Shown here: positions 6,623 to 15,270 of the stretch, piece by piece
How positions within the stretch are numbered: the stretch's first letter is position 1
Layout: each line of letters begins with the position of its first letter
Source of the DNA: Methanomassiliicoccales archaeon
Lineage (GTDB): Archaea; Thermoplasmatota; Thermoplasmata; Methanomassiliicoccales; UBA472
Direction: 5' to 3'
Assembly (NCBI GenBank): GCA_028682895.1
Contig: JAJRAK010000025.1
Span: 1 to 64,000 of the forward strand
DNA length: 64,000 nucleotides
The notes under the pieces: generated by a model
The model's input: the letters and a program-made list of their open reading frames with translations, nothing else
Database searches by the model: none
Told to the model about the DNA's origin: nothing
Position numbers and translations under genes: made by a program

Positions 6623-7213
6623 ATGAGCATGAACGGGAGAATGGGTTCGGACGCCAGGAAAGCGCAGGTATTGGGAACGGCGTTGAAGATAGTCCATCAG
6701 AGCGGAATTAGTGCTCTTACACTGAGGCAGATCGCCAACGATGTCGGCGTCAGCGAGGCCGCCCTGTTCAGGCATTTCAAGAGCAAGGAGGACATCGTGA
6801 ACGCGTTAGCGATCAAGGTCTTCGAGGAGAACCAGTTCGTCCCTCGGGGCGATGGGCCATGGGAGACCTTGCAGAACATGATGACCTGGCAACTGGCATT
6901 GTTCCAGGACAACCCCATGCACACGTCCGTCCTGTTCCAGGAGGACCTCTTCCGCGATTTCCCGGTGGTGAAGGAGAGGTTCGATCTGCGCCGAAGATCG
7001 CGCTCCTCTCTCATCAACCAGCTGGTTAAAGGTGGACAGAGCGATGGGACCTTCTCACCCGAGGTGGACGGTGAAGCGTTCGCCATCCTGTTCATGGGAA
7101 GCATACGCATGGCGGTGCTGGAATGGCGCCAGGCGAACTTCTCATACGACCTGAGGTCGAACGGACCGCCGCTCCTGTACCTGCTAAGAAAGGGTCTGGA
7201 AGGCCGGCAATGA
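6623..7213 (+). CDS. TetR/AcrR-family transcriptional regulator
   Basis: 196 residues. The N-terminal HTH (about residues 12-60) has the family pattern with ALTLRQIANDVGVSEAALFRHFKSKEDI, where FxHFxSKxDI ends the DNA-binding domain. The remaining helical domain would bind a ligand that cannot be predicted. AAGGT precedes the ATG. It is followed 24 and 377 bases later by two cupin genes on the same strand, forming an operon, and faces a membrane protein gene across a palindrome. It is likely to repress its own operon and perhaps the divergent gene. Confidence 0.88.
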   Translation: MSMNGRMGSDARKAQVLGTALKIVHQSGISALTLRQIANDVGVSEAALFRHFKSKEDIVNALAIKVFEENQFVPRGDGPWETLQNMMTWQLALFQDNPMHTSVLFQEDLFRDFPVVKERFDLRRRSRSSLINQLVKGGQSDGTFSPEVDGEAFAILFMGSIRMAVLEWRQANFSYDLRSNGPPLLYLLRKGLEGRQ

Positions 7214-7237
7214 GCACGAAAGAAGAGGGGTGAAAAA

Positions 7238-7576
7238 ATGAAGGCAAGCAAATATACGGATTTCCCGGAGAAGGACACGCCGCATAAGGTGAGCGTGCGC
7301 AAGATATACGACCAAGAGCACGGACAAGCGGTAGTGATAACGCTGAGGTCAGGCGAGACGCTGAAGAAGCACGTAACCCCGGTGGACGTCTTCTTCTACG
7401 TTCTGGAAGGGACGGGGAAGGTGGAGATCGGGGACGAGGTGCGCGAGGTCACCAGGGACATGATAATCGAGTCCCCGGCCAAGATACCTCACCGGCTGTT
7501 CAACGAATCCTCGTCAGACTTCCGTTTCCTGGTGGTAAAGATGCCCAGGCCATCGGAATCGACCAAGGTGCTCTGA
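7238..7576 (+). CDS. Cupin-domain protein
   Basis: 112 residues forming one small cupin barrel. The first motif is degenerate (HVTPVDVFFYVLEGTGKV): it keeps one His but lacks the second His and the Glu. PHRLFNES marks the second motif. Loss of two usual metal ligands suggests a binding rather than catalytic role, or weak metal binding. AGAGGGG upstream supports the ATG. It sits in an operon between the TetR regulator and a second cupin, which suggests both cupins act in one stress or small-molecule response. Specific function unknown. Confidence 0.82.
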   Translation: MKASKYTDFPEKDTPHKVSVRKIYDQEHGQAVVITLRSGETLKKHVTPVDVFFYVLEGTGKVEIGDEVREVTRDMIIESPAKIPHRLFNESSSDFRFLVVKMPRPSESTKVL

Positions 7577-7590
7577 AGGAGGCAAGGACG

Positions 7591-7947
7591 ATGAAGAAGG
7601 ACATGATAGGATTGGACGGAGAGAAGAGGGACGAGATGATCGGAAAGGTGCTGGTGACCAAGGACCTGGTCTCGTACCAGGACGGCGCCGTGGTCAGCCG
7701 CACGCTGATAGACAAGAGCGTGGGCACGGTGACGGTGTTCTCCTTCGATAAAGGGGAAGGGCTCAGCGAGCACACCGCCCCCTACGACGCCATGGTGGAG
7801 ATCATCGACGGCGAGGCGGAGATAACCATCGCCGGTAAGAAGAACCTGGTGAGAGCGGGGGAGATGCTGATCATGCCAGCCAACCAACCGCACGCGCTGC
7901 GCGGGGTCAAGGCCTTCAAGATGATGCTGATAATGATACGGGCCTAG
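7591..7947 (+). CDS. Cupin-domain protein
   Basis: 118 residues, a single cupin barrel related to the preceding gene but with a longer N-terminus. Motif 1 is EHTAPYDAMVEIIDGEAEI, which keeps His and Glu. Motif 2 contains MPANQPHALRGV with the expected His. A GGAGG precedes the ATG. It is the last gene of the TetR-cupin-cupin operon, 14 bases after the first cupin. The two cupins may form a heterodimer, which is inference. The substrate cannot be told from sequence. Confidence 0.83.
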   Translation: MKKDMIGLDGEKRDEMIGKVLVTKDLVSYQDGAVVSRTLIDKSVGTVTVFSFDKGEGLSEHTAPYDAMVEIIDGEAEITIAGKKNLVRAGEMLIMPANQPHALRGVKAFKMMLIMIRA

Positions 7948-7971
7948 ACCTTTTAAAAAATAACAAGAAAG

Positions 7972-8044
7972 CGCCGTCGAGCGGGATCGAACCGCTGACC
8001 TTATGATTAACAGTCATACGCTCTACCGACTGAGCTACGACGGC
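7972..8044 (-). tRNA. tRNA-Asn (GUU anticodon)
   Basis: The minus strand begins GCCGTCG and ends CGACGGC plus discriminator G, giving a perfect 7-bp acceptor stem. The anticodon loop CTGTTAA carries GTT. The T arm AGCGG TTCGATC CCGCT is perfect. No encoded CCA and no intron. Confidence 0.95.
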
Positions 8045-8078
8045 CTTGTGATGTGAGTCGTAAAATAAGGGTCGTATA

Positions 8079-8414
8079 TTAATCCTTTGTGATTTTCTTG
8101 GACTCCTCTTCCAGATGTCCCTTCAATTTGCCCACGGTCTCTTCCATGCGGTCGAGGATGAGCACTACCCTTTCATAGAACTCGTCCAACTTTTCAGTGG
8201 TGACGGCGCCCTCCGGCGAAGGGTTGATGAGGCCTTCCTGCTCCAAGATGCGCAGCGAATACCTGACCTTGTGCTGCGGGATGTCCAGCAGCTCGGACAG
8301 ACGGATTATGCCGATGGGCTCGTGCTTCTTGATGGCACCAAGCATGATGACGTGTCTCTCAAGGAGCTCGACCTCAGCCTCGATCTTGCTGGTTAGTACG
8401 CTGTGTCCCTTCAT
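8079..8414 (-). CDS. Winged-helix transcriptional regulator
   Basis: 111 residues. A winged helix is clear: LSELLDIPQHKVRYSLRILEQEGLI is the HTH, followed by a short wing and a long C-terminal helix with heptad character suited to dimerisation. The frame opens at a GTG at 8441. A minus-strand TATA-like AACTATACC near 8455-8462 and a GGAG seven bases before the ATG at 8414 support the shorter start. Divergent from the ABC transporter starting at 8543, about 130 bases away, so it may control that operon. Target genes unknown. Confidence 0.75.
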   Translation of the reverse strand: MKGHSVLTSKIEAEVELLERHVIMLGAIKKHEPIGIIRLSELLDIPQHKVRYSLRILEQEGLINPSPEGAVTTEKLDEFYERVVLILDRMEETVGKLKGHLEEESKKITKD

Positions 8415-8542
8415 CCCGGCATCTCCCGTATACCTAGACACGTGATAGCAATGGGTATAGTTAAATCAGTTTCCCTCGTTCGATATCGTCCGATGATGCC
8501 GTCCTCGCACCTGTTATATATCGAGCCCCATATCTTTTCCCG

Positions 8543-9271
8543 ATGCCCGCCATCGTCGTGGAAGGACTGACCAAGAGATACGGCGACTTCTTGGCATTGG
8601 ACCAGGCCACGTTCACCGTGAGCGAAGGCGTCTTCTTCGGTTGTTTCGGGCCCAACGGCGCCGGAAAATCGACCTTGTTGAAACTGCTCACCGGTCAGAT
8701 GCCCCCCACGAGCGGGCAGGCCCAGGTGCTCGGGCTGGACCCGGTCACCCAGGCCATGGAGATCAAGCGCCGGGTAGGCATCGTCCCCGAAGTGGAGAGC
8801 CCGCCCTCATATCTCACCGCCTCCGAGTTCCTCATGTTCGCCGGGACGCTGCACCAGGTGCAGTCGCTGGATAGCAGGATCGACCATTGGTTGAAGTTCT
8901 TCGACCTGAAGGAGGCCGAGGGCACGCTGTGCCGGGACCTGTCCAAGGGGATGAGACAGAAGGTCATGCTGGCCGCTGCGTTCATCCATGAGCCGAAGCT
9001 GCTCTTCCTGGACGAGCCGTTCATCAACCTTGACCCTATATATCAGCGCAAGCTGCGCGATCACCTCCTGGAGCTGAGGGACGACGGACGGACGGTCTTC
9101 CTGTGCTCGCACATTCTCGACATAGCGCAGAGGATGGTGCAGGAGATGATCATCCTGAACCGCGGCAAGATAGTGCTGAACGACAAGGTATCGAACGCGC
9201 TTGTCAGCGGAGAGGACCTGGAGACGCTCTTCCTTAGGATGGTCGGCGGGGGAAATGGCGTCGCTCCTTAG
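8543..9271 (+). CDS. ABC transporter ATP-binding protein
   Basis: 242 residues. Walker A is GPNGAGKSTL (about residues 37-46), the signature is a degenerate LSKGM form (DLSKGMRQK, about 134-142), and Walker B is LLFLDEPFINLDP. The D-loop and H-loop (CSH) follow. It resembles ATPases of drug or lantibiotic-type exporters. TTATATA at about 8515-8521 lies 28 bases before the ATG, consistent with leaderless transcription. The end overlaps the membrane subunit start by 17 bases, so the two are translationally coupled. Substrate unknown. Confidence 0.9.
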   Translation: MPAIVVEGLTKRYGDFLALDQATFTVSEGVFFGCFGPNGAGKSTLLKLLTGQMPPTSGQAQVLGLDPVTQAMEIKRRVGIVPEVESPPSYLTASEFLMFAGTLHQVQSLDSRIDHWLKFFDLKEAEGTLCRDLSKGMRQKVMLAAAFIHEPKLLFLDEPFINLDPIYQRKLRDHLLELRDDGRTVFLCSHILDIAQRMVQEMIILNRGKIVLNDKVSNALVSGEDLETLFLRMVGGGNGVAP

Positions 9272-10712
9272 TCTGATGCTGCGAGAAGAGTACCGCATGC
9301 ATACCAGGTACTCGTCGCGGAGGATATTCATGTCCCTCCCGATCTACATCTTCTTCTTCAGCGCGCTCTTCACCTACGGCCTGGAGACGCTCATGGGCGA
9401 CATGCGCCTGGGCGACATGATGCTCATGGTCTATGGCGGCATCTTCATCTACGGACTGAGCGTCGGCGCGTTCGGGGTCCTGGGCCAGACGTTCCTGGAA
9501 CGGCGTTATGGCAAGGATAATTACCTCTTGAGCACGCCCTTCCTGCTGCCCGTGACGTTCGCCCGCCTCTTCCTCGGCATGTACCTGAGGGACGTCGTCT
9601 TCTATTCATGCCTCATGCTGCTGCCGGCGCTGGGCGGCATGCTGCTGGGAGCGGTGATGGCGCCCTTCTCCCTTCTCTCCGTGTCGCTGGTGTTCCTCGG
9701 GCTTTTCGTCACCTTCCTGGTGAGCATGTCCCTCAGCTTCCTCATCTCCGTCCTGTTCACAATAGACCGGCGGCTGTTCCTCATCGCCGTCGGGGCGCTG
9801 ATGGCCCTCATCGTCGGGTACGGTCTCACGCAGAGCTACGAGCTGGAGGTTGTAATACCCACACTCGGATACCAGCTGAACGCCCCGCCCTTCCCTGCCA
9901 ACTGGGGGGTAGCTTCTTTCTATTTGGCGGTGAGCGCGGTCCTTAGCGTTGGCTTCCTCGCTTTGGCGTTGGTGCTGGTCCGGCCGGGGGACCACGTGAC
10001 CGTCAGCAAGCACCGCGACCTTTACGTGAAGAACTTGAAGGGCTTTTCCTTCCTCTCCTCGCCCGCCCTTTTATCCAAGGAGTTCGTGGACATAAGGCGC
10101 TCCGGACTGGTCACGAAGATGGTCTTCGCCTACATCGTGCCACTGGTCTTCCTCAGCTTCACAACTTATTACATCAATCACGGATTGAACATCCCGGTCG
10201 GTTTCAACTCCGTGTTCTACGGGGCCATGGTCGGATTCTTCGGCGTCCTCCTTTACAGCTGGCTCACCAACACCGACCTGTATGATTACCACGAGACGTT
10301 GCCGGTGCGGGTGCCTCAGATCATACGGACGAAATTGGCGGCCTTCTTCATCCTGACCACGGCGGTGTCCACGGCGTTCGTCATATCCATATCTGCGCTG
10401 AACAACGAGTGGGAACTGCTCTGGCTAGCGCTCGTCGTCCTGTACTGCACCTCCGCCTACATGATACTGGCCACGGCGTACCTCACCGGACTGAGCACCA
10501 ATTCGTTCTTCTTCAATCCCACCATATTGACCAAGTTCACAGCCATATCGCTCCTGCCCGACCTGTTGCTGACCATACTATCGTTCAGCATCCAGTCCGG
10601 GGCCTGGTGGGCCCTGGTCGGGATATTGGTCGTATGCGGGGTACTGCTGCTCCTCAGCCTCTACTTCTTCCGTGGGATCGAGAGGAAATGGGGAAAAGCC
10701 AGCTTCATCTAG
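9255..10712 (+). CDS. ABC transporter permease, multi-spanning
   Basis: 485 residues with about twelve hydrophobic segments in two halves divided by a soluble stretch near residues 255-285. That suggests an ABC-2-like permease duplication, or a single large pore subunit for the preceding ATPase. The longer frame from 9201 is an out-of-phase overlap with the ATPase. The ATG at 9255 has GGCGGGGGA just upstream and overlaps the ATPase gene. No family more precise than ABC-2-type could be recognised. It forms a two-gene exporter with 8543-9271, followed by a polyprenol-kinase-like gene. Confidence 0.82.
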   Translation: MASLLSLMLREEYRMHTRYSSRRIFMSLPIYIFFFSALFTYGLETLMGDMRLGDMMLMVYGGIFIYGLSVGAFGVLGQTFLERRYGKDNYLLSTPFLLPVTFARLFLGMYLRDVVFYSCLMLLPALGGMLLGAVMAPFSLLSVSLVFLGLFVTFLVSMSLSFLISVLFTIDRRLFLIAVGALMALIVGYGLTQSYELEVVIPTLGYQLNAPPFPANWGVASFYLAVSAVLSVGFLALALVLVRPGDHVTVSKHRDLYVKNLKGFSFLSSPALLSKEFVDIRRSGLVTKMVFAYIVPLVFLSFTTYYINHGLNIPVGFNSVFYGAMVGFFGVLLYSWLTNTDLYDYHETLPVRVPQIIRTKLAAFFILTTAVSTAFVISISALNNEWELLWLALVVLYCTSAYMILATAYLTGLSTNSFFFNPTILTKFTAISLLPDLLLTILSFSIQSGAWWALVGILVVCGVLLLLSLYFFRGIERKWGKASFI

Positions 10713-10748
10713 GCAATTGATTTATGCTGACGCTCCGATAACCGCCGC

Positions 10749-11312
10749 ATGGGCCCGCACCAGTTCAGGCGGCTGGTTCATATCTCCGCCCCGCTCTTCT
10801 GCGTCTATTATATCCTTCCAGAGGAACTGTTCCCCGGCATCGGCCGCGACCAGGGCGTCATTTTCATAATGCTATTGGCCCTGGGGTTCGAGGCGCTGCG
10901 TCTGATATTCCTGATCAAGGTGCCGGGAATGCGTCCCTACGAGTTCGAAAGGCCGTCGGCGGCGGCCTGGACCGCCGTCGGGATGACCTTCGCCCTCCTC
11001 CTCTTCCCGGTGGAACTGACGCTGCCCGTCATGATGGGGATGGGGTGGGTGGACCCCATCATAGGCGAGATGCGCAAAAGGAAAAGCGACCTCTACCCTT
11101 CCTTCCCGGTCATCATCTACGCCGCCCTGATGGTGGTGGGGCTGGGATACTTCTACGGTCTTACACCAATGGTGCTGGTCGCCTCGGCGCTGGTCGCTCC
11201 ACTGGCAGTGTTCGTGGAATCGTTGCGCGTACGCTATATCGATGACGACATAATGTTGATAGTTGTGCCCTTGCTCTTCCTGGCACTGGTGTTCGGCCAG
11301 CTTCCCCTCTGA
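10749..11312 (+). CDS. Polyprenol/phytol kinase-like membrane protein (SEC59/DGK1-type)
   Basis: 187 residues, about six hydrophobic segments. N-terminal RRLVHIS matches the R-(K/R)-x-x-H start of CTP-dependent dolichol, phytol and diacylglycerol kinases. The central MGWVDPIIGEMRKRK sits where that family has its GDP-x(2)-G nucleotide site, with V replacing the usual G before DP. The family phosphorylates isoprenoid alcohols at the membrane, which in archaea serves glycan or lipid carrier recycling. A TTTATG-like box near 10720-10727 supports a leaderless ATG. It may be co-transcribed with the ABC exporter, 36 bases upstream. Confidence 0.65.
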   Translation: MGPHQFRRLVHISAPLFCVYYILPEELFPGIGRDQGVIFIMLLALGFEALRLIFLIKVPGMRPYEFERPSAAAWTAVGMTFALLLFPVELTLPVMMGMGWVDPIIGEMRKRKSDLYPSFPVIIYAALMVVGLGYFYGLTPMVLVASALVAPLAVFVESLRVRYIDDDIMLIVVPLLFLALVFGQLPL

Positions 11313-11341
11313 CAAAAAGGATAGGGAAGCCGGGTGAGGTC

Positions 11342-11488
11342 TCAGTTACCTATGAGACCTTTGCGCTTGCTGAACTTGGTTATGCCCGTCTCAACGGTCT
11401 GGGTGGGCCCCTTGTGGCAGTTCTCGGCCGCGTCCAGGGTATTGTGCACCTTGTTGCAGACCAGGCATTGGTATATCAACTTGGACAT
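11342..11488 (-). CDS. Small zinc-ribbon-like protein (48 residues)
   Basis: A 48-residue frame with IYQCLVCNKVHNTLDAAENC then H, a CxxC plus C/H spacing that could hold one zinc, followed by a basic C-terminal tail. A minus-strand TATATG-type box at about 11511-11519 lies 25-30 bases before the ATG at 11488, a classic leaderless archaeal arrangement. It is convergent with the polyprenol-kinase-like gene. Function unknown; size and cysteines suggest a nucleic-acid or protein-binding zinc ribbon. Confidence 0.6.
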   Translation of the reverse strand: MSKLIYQCLVCNKVHNTLDAAENCHKGPTQTVETGITKFSKRKGLIGN

Positions 11489-11689
11489 GAGGCAATGGAA
11501 TCGTAAGGGGGCATATAATATTATTGACGCCTTCCTTCGCCGACGACCTTCGAAAATGCCCTTTAGAGGAAAAATACGTCATTGGACGGTATTATCTGGC
11601 ACAGCAATGCAACGACTGTCGTAGGACCTTGCTCGCATTATCGGGTGAATCCGCAGTCTTTTTATTTCGTAACGACAATTAGTGGAGGT

Positions 11690-12187
11690 ATGAACAAAAT
11701 CAAGGTCATCAATGAGCCTTCAGAGCTTGTTTCTATGCTCCGGGCCGTTGATACCCCGGTAAAAAGGGACGTCCTGAAGGAAGTCACTTTGGAGTGGCGG
11801 ACGACCAAGGATGTCAAGGACAAGTACGGGGAAGAGGGTGAGGAGGCCTTGAAGTTCTTCGAGAAGATGAAGTTGGTGGAAACTAGATGGCAGCCATCCG
11901 GCGGCAATCGCCCGGAAAAGGCCTATCACACTTACTACAACTCCTTCCACATAAACGCTTCTTGGCCTGTTTATGAGATCTCCGATGTTCTGTACGCCGC
12001 AATGATGCCCGAGGACGAGTTCGAGGAGGTCGAAGAGAACATCCTCGACCAGGTGGGCAAGGACGGCAAGTTCGCCGGAGACGTGGCCGAGAACCTGGGC
12101 CTGACTGCCACCATGCTCAAGAGCCTGGTCAAGCGCTCTGTCAAGATGGACTACCGCGGGCACCGCCTGGAACGCGTGAAGGAGTGA
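11690..12187 (+). CDS. Winged-helix regulator upstream of trm56
   Basis: 165 residues. The N-terminal winged helix (about residues 1-75) contains [25 protein letters not shown], and a second helical domain follows residue 100. It resembles the archaeal predicted regulator group COG1777, often found beside trm56, which this layout matches. A TTTTTATTT box near 11659-11667 and GGAGGT directly before the ATG at 11690 set the start; the longer frame from 11582 is not supported. The stop overlaps a GTG six bases before the trm56 start, so regulator, methylase and HD gene form an operon. Confidence 0.78.
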   Translation: MNKIKVINEPSELVSMLRAVDTPVKRDVLKEVTLEWRTTKDVKDKYGEEGEEALKFFEKMKLVETRWQPSGGNRPEKAYHTYYNSFHINASWPVYEISDVLYAAMMPEDEFEEVEENILDQVGKDGKFAGDVAENLGLTATMLKSLVKRSVKMDYRGHRLERVKE

Positions 12188-12189
12188 CG

Positions 12190-12711
12190 TTGCCTAATAT
12201 CACCGTCCTCCGGCTGGGTCACCGCCCGGAGAGGGACAAGCGAATAACCACTCACGTGGCGCTCACCGCTCGGGCCTTCGGAGCGAAAGGCATAGTGGTG
12301 TCCACAAAGGACCCGACCCTGGAGGAGAGCGTGAACGATGTCGTCAAACGCTTCGGCGGGGATTTCACCATCACCACAGGCGTCAACTGGCGTCGATATC
12401 TGGCAGAATACAAGGGAACGGTGGTCCACCTTACCATGTACGGCCTTCCCGTGGACGAGGTGGCAGGGAACGTCCCCGAGGGCGATGTCCTCATCGTCGT
12501 GGGAGCTGAGAAGGTGCCCCCTGAAGTATACCAGCGGGCGGACCTGAACGTGGCCGTGGGCAACCAGCCTCACTCCGAGGTGGCGGCGGTGGCGATACTT
12601 CTGGACCGCATATTCAAGGGAGGGATGCTGCAACGGGACTACGAAGGGGCGAAGATCAAGGTGCTGCCATGCGAGAGGGGGAAGAGCGTTGTCGAGCTAC
12701 CCAAGCAGTGA
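12190..12711 (+). CDS. trm56: tRNA (cytidine-56-2'-O)-methyltransferase aTrm56
   Basis: 173 residues. Near the N-terminus it reads [18 protein letters not shown], the hallmark of archaeal aTrm56 (COG1303), a SPOUT methylase that modifies C56 in the T loop using S-adenosylmethionine. [12 protein letters not shown] and [14 protein letters not shown] belong to the knotted SAM site. I place the start at TTG 12190, five bases after GGAG, because homologous proteins begin directly before ITVLRLGH; a GTG at 12184 is the alternative. It is translationally coupled to the regulator upstream and overlaps the HD gene downstream. Confidence 0.9.
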   Translation: MPNITVLRLGHRPERDKRITTHVALTARAFGAKGIVVSTKDPTLEESVNDVVKRFGGDFTITTGVNWRRYLAEYKGTVVHLTMYGLPVDEVAGNVPEGDVLIVVGAEKVPPEVYQRADLNVAVGNQPHSEVAAVAILLDRIFKGGMLQRDYEGAKIKVLPCERGKSVVELPKQ

Positions 12712-13264
12712 TGATTGCTTTCGCATGATGAAGGAGGAGAAGCTCTCCTCCGTGGTGGTCCGGCATTGCTGCGTGGTGAACGTCGTCGCCATGACCATCG
12801 CTCGCAGGTGCGGCGCCGACCTGGACCTGGTGAATGCCGCTTCTCTTTTGCACGACATCGGACGTTCCCGGACGCACGGCGTACTGCACGTCGCCGAGAG
12901 CGCCACGATAGTCAGGGACCGTCATCTGCCCGAGGACCTATGCCTCTGTATCGAGCGTCACATAGCCTCCGGTTTCACCGCCGAGGAGGCGCGCGAGCTG
13001 GGGCTCCCGGACGGCGATTACATGCCGATAACGTTGGAGGACAAGGTCGTGAGCTTCGCCGACAACCTGGTCCATGACCGTTCGATAAAGACGACGGCGC
13101 AAGCGGCGGAACGCATGCGCAACAAGGGCTTCGACCTCTCCGCCGCCCGCATGCTCCTCATCGGAAAGGAGCTGGCGGCAATGTGCGGCGAGGACGTGGA
13201 CCAGCTGCTGGAAAAGGCCAACGTCCGGGAGCTGGCCTTGGAACGCTGCGACAAGCTGGCCTGA
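12689..13264 (+). CDS. HD-domain phosphohydrolase
   Basis: 191 residues. HCCVVNVVA and [12 protein letters not shown] (about residues 49-60) give the metal-binding H...HD pattern. HIASGFT and [11 protein letters not shown] provide the remaining His and Asp. This is the small archaeal HDIG group, metal-dependent phosphohydrolases whose substrates are mostly unknown; nucleotide or tRNA-end substrates would suit its position after trm56. The start is TTG at 12689 after a G-rich stretch, overlapping trm56 by 23 bases, so it is tightly coupled. Ends just before the promoter region of ilvE. Confidence 0.82.
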   Translation: MSSYPSSDDCFRMMKEEKLSSVVVRHCCVVNVVAMTIARRCGADLDLVNAASLLHDIGRSRTHGVLHVAESATIVRDRHLPEDLCLCIERHIASGFTAEEARELGLPDGDYMPITLEDKVVSFADNLVHDRSIKTTAQAAERMRNKGFDLSAARMLLIGKELAAMCGEDVDQLLEKANVRELALERCDKLA

Positions 13265-13306
13265 TGGGTTCTCATCGATCGGCGCAGCATAATTCACAAA
13301 GGATTT

Positions 13307-13321
13307 AAGCGTGTCACGCTT
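13307..13321. promoter_or_regulatory. Perfect palindrome in the ilvE/oxidoreductase promoter
   Basis: AAGCGTGTCACGCTT is a 7-bp perfect inverted repeat around one base. It overlaps the end of a TATA-like GGATTTAAG (13301-13309) and lies before the predicted start near 13332. A repressor bound here would block TBP/TFB or polymerase. Confidence 0.6.
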
Positions 13322-13377
13322 TACCAAGGCGCACGCCTGCCGATCGGTATGGGCGTAATGAATTACGGAGATCTCTC

Positions 13378-14307
13378 ATGTCAGAAAAGAAAGCCATGAT
13401 GTGGATGAACGGCACACTGATCGAACAGGACAAGCCCCTGCTGCCCTTCATGACCCACGCGCTGCACTATGGCAGCGGTGTCTTTGAGGGCATACGCATC
13501 TACGACACACCGAAGGGGAAGGCCGTCTTCCGCCTCAGGGAGCACATGGTCCGGTTCCTTGACTCGGCCAAGGTGATGTGCATGAAGCACCCCTACTCCG
13601 TCGATGAGCTGGTCGAGGCGACGAGGCTCACCGTCCGCAACACCATCCCCAACGCCGATTACATACGACCGTTGGCATGGTATGGCGAGAACGACGAGAA
13701 CCGCATCGTCCTGAACCCGTTCAAGTTCAAGGTGAACGTGGCCATAGCCTGCGCCCACATGGGCGTGTACATGGGAAAGGAAAGTTTGGAGAATGGCGCC
13801 AAGCTCATCACCTCCTCATGGACCAAGCCCGCCAACACCTCGACGTCGCTGCAGGCCAAGATCTGCGGCAACTACGTCAATTCCATATTGGCCAAGATAG
13901 AGTCCAACCAGCTGGGCGCCGATGAGGCGCTCATGCTCAACACCAACGGCACCGTTGCCGAAGGCCCGGGCGAGAACATATTCATGGTCAAGAACGGCAA
14001 GCTGTTCACTCCGCCGCTGTCGTCCGGTGTGCTCGAGGGCATCACCAAGGACTCGGTCGTCGCCATCGCCAGGGACAAGGGGTATCAGGTCATCGAGAAG
14101 GAGATCACTCGTTCCGAGATCTACATGGCCGACGAGTTCTTCATGACCGGCACCGCCGCCGAGGTCACCCCGATCCGTTCATTGGACGAGCGGACCATCG
14201 GCTGCGGGAAGCGCGGCCCTGTCACCAAGGACATCCAGGAGGCGTTCTTCGAGGCCGCCCGAGGCAACGACCCGCGCTACCTGCACTGGCTGACGTTGGT
14301 GAACTGA
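13378..14307 (+). CDS. ilvE: Branched-chain amino acid aminotransferase, copy 1
   Basis: 309 residues, a fold-type IV PLP enzyme. LHYGSGVFEGIRIY near the N-terminus is the IlvE signature. The PLP lysine is in QAKICGNYVNSILAK, and EGPGENIFMV and TGTAAEVTPIRS bind the cofactor phosphate. It transfers amino groups between branched-chain or aromatic amino acids and 2-oxoglutarate. GGAG precedes the ATG. Sixty bases later begins the 2-oxoacid oxidoreductase operon, so the likely flow is amino acid to 2-oxoacid to acyl-CoA. A close paralogue at 51843-52763 precedes the second oxidoreductase operon. Confidence 0.92.
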   Translation: MSEKKAMMWMNGTLIEQDKPLLPFMTHALHYGSGVFEGIRIYDTPKGKAVFRLREHMVRFLDSAKVMCMKHPYSVDELVEATRLTVRNTIPNADYIRPLAWYGENDENRIVLNPFKFKVNVAIACAHMGVYMGKESLENGAKLITSSWTKPANTSTSLQAKICGNYVNSILAKIESNQLGADEALMLNTNGTVAEGPGENIFMVKNGKLFTPPLSSGVLEGITKDSVVAIARDKGYQVIEKEITRSEIYMADEFFMTGTAAEVTPIRSLDERTIGCGKRGPVTKDIQEAFFEAARGNDPRYLHWLTLVN

Positions 14308-14367
14308 GCCATTTCTTTCATCAAACCTTTTCATCCTTTCACATCTCTGCGTTCACAGGGGAGAGAC

Positions 14368-15270
14368 ATGTACGAGATACGGTTCCACGGACGAGGCGGG
14401 CAGGGGGCGGTCATGGCCGCCCAGACCATAGCCGAGGCGGCGATACTGGAGGGCAAGCAGGCGCAGGCGTTCCCGTTCTTCGGGGCCGAGCGCCGCGGCG
14501 CTCCCGTCATGGCCTTCGCCCGCATCGACGACAAGAAGATCTGTGACAAGACCCAGGTGTACGAACCGGACATGCTGGTCGTGATGGACGAATCGCTCCT
14601 GGACATCGAACCGGTGGCCGCCGGTCTCAAGAAGGGCGGTTGCGCCGTCGTGAACAGCAAAACGGCACCGTCCGATCTGGACCTGGGCATCAAGGTCCGT
14701 TGCATCAGCGTGGACGCCACCAGCATCGCCATCGAGCTACTGAGGGCCCCGATAGTGAACACCTCGATACTGGGGGCGATGGTCCGCGCCAATGATTTCG
14801 TCTCCCTGGAGTCCGTTCAAAGAGCAATAATGAACCGTTTCGGCGAGAAGCTGGGCGAGAAGGCCGGGCGCGTCAACTCGGACGCGGCCAAGGCCGCCTA
14901 CGACCGGGCGCGCGAGGGAACATGCCGCGGGGAGCGGAAGATCGTCAAGAAGAACGCCTGGCTACCGACCTGGCAGGAGACCCCGCCTGGCGTTGCCATC
15001 GGGAAGACCGAAAAGGCCGGCATGGCCGTCGGTCCCGGAAGCATGTCCCAGAACCTGACCGGCACCTGGGGCGGTGCCAACCCGGTGTATGATGAGCAAA
15101 AGTGCATCAAATGCCAGAGATGCTGGTTCATCTGTCCCGAGGGATGCGTCCACCGCAAGGACGACGATCATGTGGAGTTCGATCTGCGCTACTGCAAGGG
15201 CTGCGGTCTCTGCGCCAAGGTATGTGCAAAAGAGGCAATAACCATGCGCAAGAAGGGGGCGAGCGAATGA
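14368..15270 (+). CDS. 2-oxoacid:ferredoxin oxidoreductase, fused gamma-delta subunit, copy 1
   Basis: 300 residues. Residues 1-185 are the gamma domain (GRGGQGAVMAAQ near the start). A linker leads to a two-cluster ferredoxin domain at about 245-295 with CIKCQRCWFICP and CKGCGLCAKVC. In multi-subunit pyruvate, isovalerate and phenylglyoxylate-type enzymes gamma and delta are often separate; here they are one protein. It passes electrons from the TPP site to ferredoxin. A GGGGAGAG site supports the ATG. It overlaps the alpha gene by ATGA and shares a 53-base identical block with its copy at 52975-53027. Confidence 0.9.
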   Translation: MYEIRFHGRGGQGAVMAAQTIAEAAILEGKQAQAFPFFGAERRGAPVMAFARIDDKKICDKTQVYEPDMLVVMDESLLDIEPVAAGLKKGGCAVVNSKTAPSDLDLGIKVRCISVDATSIAIELLRAPIVNTSILGAMVRANDFVSLESVQRAIMNRFGEKLGEKAGRVNSDAAKAAYDRAREGTCRGERKIVKKNAWLPTWQETPPGVAIGKTEKAGMAVGPGSMSQNLTGTWGGANPVYDEQKCIKCQRCWFICPEGCVHRKDDDHVEFDLRYCKGCGLCAKVCAKEAITMRKKGASE

